In this document: positions 6,207 to 10,089 of the stretch, one piece after another
How the letters are laid out: every line of letters starts with the position of its first letter
Position numbering within the stretch: the first letter of the stretch is position 1
Made by a program: the position numbers and the translations under genes
The notes under the pieces: generated by a model
Databases searched by the model: none
The model's input: the letters and a program-made list of their open reading frames with translations, nothing else
Told to the model about the DNA's origin: nothing
Assembly: GCA_028711905.1 (NCBI GenBank)
Contig: JAQTRI010000102.1
Location: forward strand, 1 to 10,089
Source of the DNA: Candidatus Wallbacteria bacterium
GTDB taxonomy: Bacteria > Muiribacteriota > JAQTZZ01
Reading direction: 5' to 3'
Length of the DNA stretch: 10,089 nt

Positions 6207-6941
6207 CTACATGTACATCCCGCCATTGACCTGCAGCACCTGCCCGGTGATGTAGGCGGCATCATCAGACGCCAGAAACAAGGCGGTTTTCGCAATTTCC
6301 AGAGCCTGTCCGAGCCGACCAAGCGGCACATTCCTGAGTAACTCTTCCTTCACTTCTGCGGACAGCTGATCAGTCATCGCAGTTTGAATGAAGCCTGGAG
6401 CGATGGCATTGACACGAGCCCCTTTACGCGCAATTTCACGGGCCAGAGACTTGGTGAATCCGATCAGGCCGGCCTTGGAAGCTGAATAATTGCACTGCCC
6501 GGCATTACCCATCATTCCCACAATCGAGGCAATGTTAATGATGCTGCCCTGGTTCCTGATCACATGCTTCAAAACCGCTTTGCTGCACAAAAAAGCGCCC
6601 TTAAGATTGATATTCAGTACCAGGTCCCAGTCTTCGTCCTTCATTCTCATCAGCAGGCCATCCCTGGTGATGCCTGCGTTATTGACCAGTATATCAAGGC
6701 GACCGAACTTCTCGACAGCTGTCCGGGCCATTGTTTCTGCATCTGTTGCTTGCGTCACATCAGCTGTAACAAATGCCACTTTTCCGGACGCGTTCAATGC
6801 GCCGCAGGCCTGCTCCAGAGATGGTCCGGATACATCAGACAGTAAAACGGAGCAGCCCTCTTCAACGAAAGTCCGGGCGATTTCCAGTCCGATTCCCCGG
6901 GCTGAACCAGTGATCACAGCTACTTTCCCGTCAAGTTTCAT
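6207..6941 (-). CDS. fabG: 3-oxoacyl-ACP reductase
   Basis: FabG reduces the 3-keto group of acyl-ACP to a hydroxyl, the second step of the elongation cycle. It is a classical short-chain dehydrogenase of 244 residues, the standard FabG length. The nucleotide-binding TGSARGIG is at 11-18, NNAG at 87-90, and the catalytic set is N111, S139, Y152 and K156 in the YSASK motif. The C terminus with GQVLQVNGGMYM is typical. ATG at 6941 is chosen because the conserved N-terminal strand begins there and it overlaps the fabD stop by 4 bp (ATGA), implying coupled translation. The frame is open further upstream to 7058 but that stretch lies within fabD and has no SDR character. D36 at the end of the second strand often indicates NAD(H) rather than NADP(H), while R15 favours NADP(H), so the cofactor is uncertain. 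Confidence 0.95.
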   Translation of the reverse strand: MKLDGKVAVITGSARGIGLEIARTFVEEGCSVLLSDVSGPSLEQACGALNASGKVAFVTADVTQATDAETMARTAVEKFGRLDILVNNAGITRDGLLMRMKDEDWDLVLNINLKGAFLCSKAVLKHVIRNQGSIINIASIVGMMGNAGQCNYSASKAGLIGFTKSLAREIARKGARVNAIAPGFIQTAMTDQLSAEVKEELLRNVPLGRLGQALEIAKTALFLASDDAAYITGQVLQVNGGMYM

Positions 6942-7894
6942 GCCTCTTTCTCCAGTGCGGTCGAATTGCCCAGTTCTTCCATTTCGCGGGAGGCTTTGTC
7001 CAGATCTTCGACCTTTTCCACATTGATAACCCGCAGCTGCTTGTCGATTTTTCGGCACAGTCCCCGCAGTACCTTGCCGGGTCCGATTTCAACGAGGGTA
7101 TTATATCCATCGTGTTTCAAGTATTCAACACACTTAGTCCATTGCACCGGATGGCTCACCTGCCGCACCAGGTTCTCACGGATGGAGGAAATATCCTGCG
7201 CCGGTTGGGCAGTAACATTCGCCACCACTTTAAATCCCGGGGATTTCATATCAATATCTTCTAAGAACCGCTCAAGGTTCGCGGCAGCCTCATTCAAAAG
7301 CGAGCAATGAAATGGTCCGCTTACATTAAGCATGGTTGCCTTGACTCCCTGCCTGCCGGTTGTCTTATCGATGAAACGCTGCAAAAGAGGAACTTCACCA
7401 GCTATCACCACCTGGCCGGGGGCATTGAAAAGAGCCGGTGCGATCACACCGTCAGAAGACAGTTCCCTGCATAAATCCATTATTTCGCCATCGTCCATAC
7501 CCATGCAGGCTACAAGGCTGCCGTTGGTTACCGTGGACATGAATTCTCCGCGTTTGCGGACTGTCCTGACTGCGTCCTCGAAAGAGAAGACCCCGGCAGC
7601 CAGTAGAGCGGTGTATTCACCGAGGCTGTGTCCTGCAGCTGCTGAAAACCCATCGAACTGCCTGCGAAACAGGCTGTAAATCACATATTCGACTATCAGA
7701 AGCGCGGGCTGCGTATTGCGGGTTTTCTTCAGTTCTTCTTCAGGTCCTTCGAAACAGATCTTTGCAATGTCTTCGCCCAGAGCGTCAGATGCCCTCTGGA
7801 ACAGCTCTCTGGCTTCAGGAAAATTTCGATAGAAATCCTGACCCATACCGGCAAATTGAGAGCCCTGCCCGGGAAAAATCAACGCTGATTTCAT
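6938..7894 (-). CDS. fabD: Malonyl-CoA:ACP transacylase
   Basis: FabD moves malonyl from CoA to acyl carrier protein and so supplies the extender unit for fatty-acid synthesis. Numbered from the ATG at 7894 (318 residues, normal size), it shows GQGSQ at 9-13, the nucleophile S90 in GHSLGEY, R115 in the KRGEFM segment that binds the malonyl carboxylate, and the catalytic H196 in SGPFH. It ends with the usual EIGPGKVL region. The ATG at 7894 is preferred over a TTG one codon upstream because GGAGG lies 5 bases before the ATG and only 2 before the TTG. It starts 10 bp after the etfA stop and overlaps fabG by 4 bp. No fabH or plsX lies directly upstream, unlike the common plsX-fabH-fabD order. 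Confidence 0.95.
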   Translation of the reverse strand: MKSALIFPGQGSQFAGMGQDFYRNFPEARELFQRASDALGEDIAKICFEGPEEELKKTRNTQPALLIVEYVIYSLFRRQFDGFSAAAGHSLGEYTALLAAGVFSFEDAVRTVRKRGEFMSTVTNGSLVACMGMDDGEIMDLCRELSSDGVIAPALFNAPGQVVIAGEVPLLQRFIDKTTGRQGVKATMLNVSGPFHCSLLNEAAANLERFLEDIDMKSPGFKVVANVTAQPAQDISSIRENLVRQVSHPVQWTKCVEYLKHDGYNTLVEIGPGKVLRGLCRKIDKQLRVINVEKVEDLDKASREMEELGNSTALEKEA

Positions 7895-7904
7895 CAAATC
7901 CTCC

Positions 7905-9110
7905 TTACTCTGTTTCCTTCAGATACTTCTTGAATTCTTCTGTCAGAGCTGGAAGGACCTTTTTCAAGTCACCCAGGATCCCGTAGGTTGCTGACTGAAA
8001 GATCGGAGCCTGCGGATCTTTGTTAACCGCTATAACCACATCAGACCCGGTCATGCCGGCCAAGTGCTGAACAGCGCCGGAAATTCCGCAGGCAATGTAA
8101 AGTTTCGGCCTGACAGTCTTGCCGGTCTGACCCACCTGATGATCTTTGCTGATCATTCCCTTGTCAACAACAGCACGAGAGGCTCCGATTTCCGCGTTCA
8201 GGGTTTCCGCCAGCTTCTCGATCAGTTTAATATTGCTCTTGTCGCCGATCCCGCGGCCAAAAGAGACAATCACCTGAGCGTCTTCCAGATTGACATGATG
8301 CGTTGTTTCGCGCACCACCTTGCGAATCCTGGTCCTGATGTCATCCTTGCCGATCTGGGGAGTGAATTCAACGACTTCTCCAGACTTGTCGGACATGCGT
8401 TCAGGCATTTTCATCACCTTTGGCCGCACTGTAGCCATTTGCGGCCTGTGATCAGGAGAAATGATGGTGGCCATGATATTGCCGCCAAAGGCCGGCCTGG
8501 TCTGAAGCAGGATTTTTTCTGCCTGATCAATATCAAGTTCTGTACAATCAGCAGTAAGTCCACAGTAAAGCTCACTGGCTATTCGAGGCGCCAGATCGCG
8601 ACCATTGTGCGTAGCCCCGAACAGGACAATCGCCGGTTTGACTTCTCTGATCAACTGCAGCATGGCTTTGACATAGATGTCGGTCTGGTACTCCTCCAGA
8701 AGAGGATTGTCCATCAGATACAACCGCGCTGGGGCGTAATGAAGGACCTCATCGCTGATCTTTCCGAGCTTGTGCCCGGCCAGAGCCATGCAGGCCGGCT
8801 CTCCAAGCTTGACAGCCAGTTCCTTGGCTTTTCCCAGCAATTCCAGGCTGACATGCTTCAACTGTCCCTGAAAAATCTCCCCAACAACCATGATGCCATT
8901 ATGCAAGGAAAAATCCTTTTTTTCTTTTTCGGCAACTACGCCCTCATAAGCAATGGCACCGAATTTGCACGACCCGATACAAGCCCCGCAGTTAGTGCAC
9001 TTGCTGTTAATAACAGCGAGATTGTTCACCATATCAATCGCGCCGTACAGGCAGGAGCGCAGGCACTGCTTGCAACCGACGCACTTGTCCGCGATGACAA
9101 AAACCTTCAT
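7905..9110 (-). CDS. etfA: Electron transfer flavoprotein alpha subunit with N-terminal 2x[4Fe-4S] ferredoxin domain
   Basis: This is the FAD-carrying subunit of an ETF that exchanges electrons with acyl-CoA dehydrogenases. The first ~55 residues form a bacterial-type ferredoxin with two CxxCxxCxxxC sets (C10, C13, C16, C20 and C38, C41, C44, C48). The final cysteine of each set is followed by Leu or Lys rather than the usual Pro. An ETF N-domain follows, and from about residue 285 comes the FAD-binding half with GRGIG, ASRAVVDKGM, QVGQTGKTV, PKLYIACGISGAVQH and the APIFQSATYGILGDL segment. The 401 residues equal a normal EtfA (about 320) plus the ferredoxin. This layout is known from anaerobes, for example caffeyl-CoA reductase and lactate dehydrogenase ETFs that bifurcate electrons. 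GGAGG lies 8 bases before the ATG. No etfB is seen in the window; it could lie beyond the right edge. Confidence 0.93.
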   Translation of the reverse strand: MKVFVIADKCVGCKQCLRSCLYGAIDMVNNLAVINSKCTNCGACIGSCKFGAIAYEGVVAEKEKKDFSLHNGIMVVGEIFQGQLKHVSLELLGKAKELAVKLGEPACMALAGHKLGKISDEVLHYAPARLYLMDNPLLEEYQTDIYVKAMLQLIREVKPAIVLFGATHNGRDLAPRIASELYCGLTADCTELDIDQAEKILLQTRPAFGGNIMATIISPDHRPQMATVRPKVMKMPERMSDKSGEVVEFTPQIGKDDIRTRIRKVVRETTHHVNLEDAQVIVSFGRGIGDKSNIKLIEKLAETLNAEIGASRAVVDKGMISKDHQVGQTGKTVRPKLYIACGISGAVQHLAGMTGSDVVIAVNKDPQAPIFQSATYGILGDLKKVLPALTEEFKKYLKETE

Positions 9111-9128
9111 CCCGTAAACCTCCAGACT

Positions 9129-10089
9129 TTAAGCTTCCAGAATGTGACGCGCGATCACCAGACGCTGGATCTCCGAAGTTCCTTCATAGATTTCGGTGAT
9201 CTTGGCATCGCGGAAAAAGCGTTGAATCGGATAATCCCTCATATAGCCGTATCCGCCGTGAATCTGCAGAGCCTTGGTCGTGGCCCACATGGCCACTTCC
9301 GAGGCATACAGCTTGGCCTGGGCCGAAGCCAGTCCGATCGGACGGCCCTGGTCTTTCAGGTGAGCGGCACGATAAACCAGAAGCCTGGCTGCGTCAATTC
9401 TGGTTGACATGTCAGCCAGCATCCACTGAATGGCCTGAAATTTACTGATCGACTGGCCGAACTGCTTGCGTTCCTTCGAATATTTCACGGCAGCTTCAAA
9501 CGCCCCTGTGGCAATACCCAGAGCCTGAGCTCCGATAGAAATTCTTCCGCAATCCAGCGTGTCCATGGCAATGTCGAATCCCTGCCCGACCTCTCCAAGA
9601 ATGTTGTTCGCCGGAACAGGACAGTCTTCAAACACCAGTTCGGCAGTTCCGGATGCCCTTATTCCCAGCTTCTTTTCCTTAGTGCCTGTCGAAAAGCCCG
9701 GAGCTGTCCGTTCCATGACAAAAGCTGTTATCCGCCCTCTCCGTCTTTTCCGGTTAGGCACAACCTTAGCCATCACCACTACAAAATCAGCGATATCTCC
9801 GCCTGAAATAAAAATCTTCGATCCATTAACAATATAATTCTTTCCATCAGGAACAGCCGTGGTTTCAAGATGCACGGCATCAGAACCAGCCTCAGGCTCC
9901 GTCAGTGCGAAAGCCCCGATCTTGGAACCATCGGTCAGCGGGGTGAGGAATCTGTGCTTCTGCTCTTCAGTTCCGTATTTCTGCACTGGATAACAGAAAA
10001 GCGAATTCAGCGCGGCAATAATACCTCCGGTTGAAGCACAGACCTTTGAAAGCTCCTCGACAGCTAAGATATAACTCAACGAATCCGCA
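9129..10089 (-). CDS. Acyl-CoA dehydrogenase, 5' end cut by window edge
   Basis: This flavoenzyme forms or reduces the 2,3 double bond of an acyl-CoA, passing electrons to or from ETF. About 320 residues are visible and the frame stays open to the last base, so the N terminus is missing. Visible signatures are ALTEPEAGSDA (FAD and substrate loop), the EDCPVPANNILGEVGQGF segment, QFGQSISKFQAIQWMLADM, and the C-terminal GGYGYMRDYPIQRFFRDAK followed by YEGTSEIQ. The Glu of YEGTSEIQ is the catalytic base in short- and medium-chain enzymes. This pattern fits butyryl-CoA/short-chain types best. It ends 18 bp before the ferredoxin-EtfA gene, and the two probably work as a pair. Chain-length preference and direction (oxidation or reduction) cannot be read from the sequence. 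Confidence 0.93.
   Translation of the reverse strand, partial: ADSLSYILAVEELSKVCASTGGIIAALNSLFCYPVQKYGTEEQKHRFLTPLTDGSKIGAFALTEPEAGSDAVHLETTAVPDGKNYIVNGSKIFISGGDIADFVVVMAKVVPNRKRRRGRITAFVMERTAPGFSTGTKEKKLGIRASGTAELVFEDCPVPANNILGEVGQGFDIAMDTLDCGRISIGAQALGIATGAFEAAVKYSKERKQFGQSISKFQAIQWMLADMSTRIDAARLLVYRAAHLKDQGRPIGLASAQAKLYASEVAMWATTKALQIHGGYGYMRDYPIQRFFRDAKITEIYEGTSEIQRLVIARHILEA

Noticed and set aside
6942..7058. N-terminal extension of fabG by 39 residues
   Set aside because: The region is the end of fabD, the added residues look unlike an SDR protein, and the ATG at 6941 gives the standard 244-residue length with an ATGA overlap.
7895..7897. TTG start one codon upstream of fabD ATG
   Set aside because: It is only 2 bases from the GGAGG ribosome site, whereas the ATG at 7894 is 5 bases away.
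8064..9407. Long plus-strand open frame of 447 codons opposite etfA and the dehydrogenase end
   Set aside because: The minus strand here encodes clear ETF and acyl-CoA dehydrogenase motifs. The plus-strand translation shows no recognisable domain and is explained by codon bias of the true genes.

Overview
The window looks like a piece of chromosome from an anaerobic bacterium of moderate GC content. It carries bacterial type II fatty-acid synthesis genes, a DapH-type lysine-pathway enzyme, and an acyl-CoA dehydrogenase beside an EtfA with a fused 2x[4Fe-4S] ferredoxin domain. That last arrangement is best known from anaerobes that use electron-bifurcating flavoproteins. I cannot name the species. 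The signal-peptide proteins and short palindromic repeats would also fit an uncultured lineage, but that is inference.

Layout: positions 2-271 (+) hold the 3' end of dapH. A 72-bp inverted-repeat element (268-339) starts inside its last codons and supplies its stop codon. Positions 365-1453 (+) encode a secreted protein with a proline-rich linker, one EF-hand and a beta-propeller-like domain. All remaining genes lie on the minus strand and converge on it with an 11-bp gap. In transcription order they are: acyl-CoA dehydrogenase (cut by the window edge), ferredoxin-EtfA, fabD, fabG, acpP, fabF, a CNT-family nucleoside transporter, and a DsbD/CcdA-like membrane thiol-redox protein. Most joints are tight: gaps of 18 and 10 bp, a 4-bp ATGA overlap at fabD/fabG, a 10-bp gap after fabF, and a direct stop/start abutment before the last gene. 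The block could be one long operon. The wider gaps are on either side of acpP (63 and 166 bp), and both contain hairpins.

How the genes work together: FabD loads malonyl groups onto the AcpP carrier, FabF condenses, and FabG reduces the ketone. The acyl-CoA dehydrogenase and EtfA handle electrons from or to acyl-CoA/enoyl-CoA, so acyl-CoA redox chemistry and fatty-acid synthesis are physically joined here. The transporter and thiol-redox gene at the distal end have no obvious link to lipid metabolism.

The most unusual signal is a family of short palindromes built on GTAGGGGCG...CGCCCCTAC, seen three times. One copy forms the end of dapH, one lies in frame inside the propeller protein, and one lies in frame inside the signal peptide of the thiol-redox protein. 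A second, smaller family of hairpins with a GCAT loop precedes both acpP and fabF. I found no tRNA, rRNA, CRISPR array or insertion sequence with a transposase.
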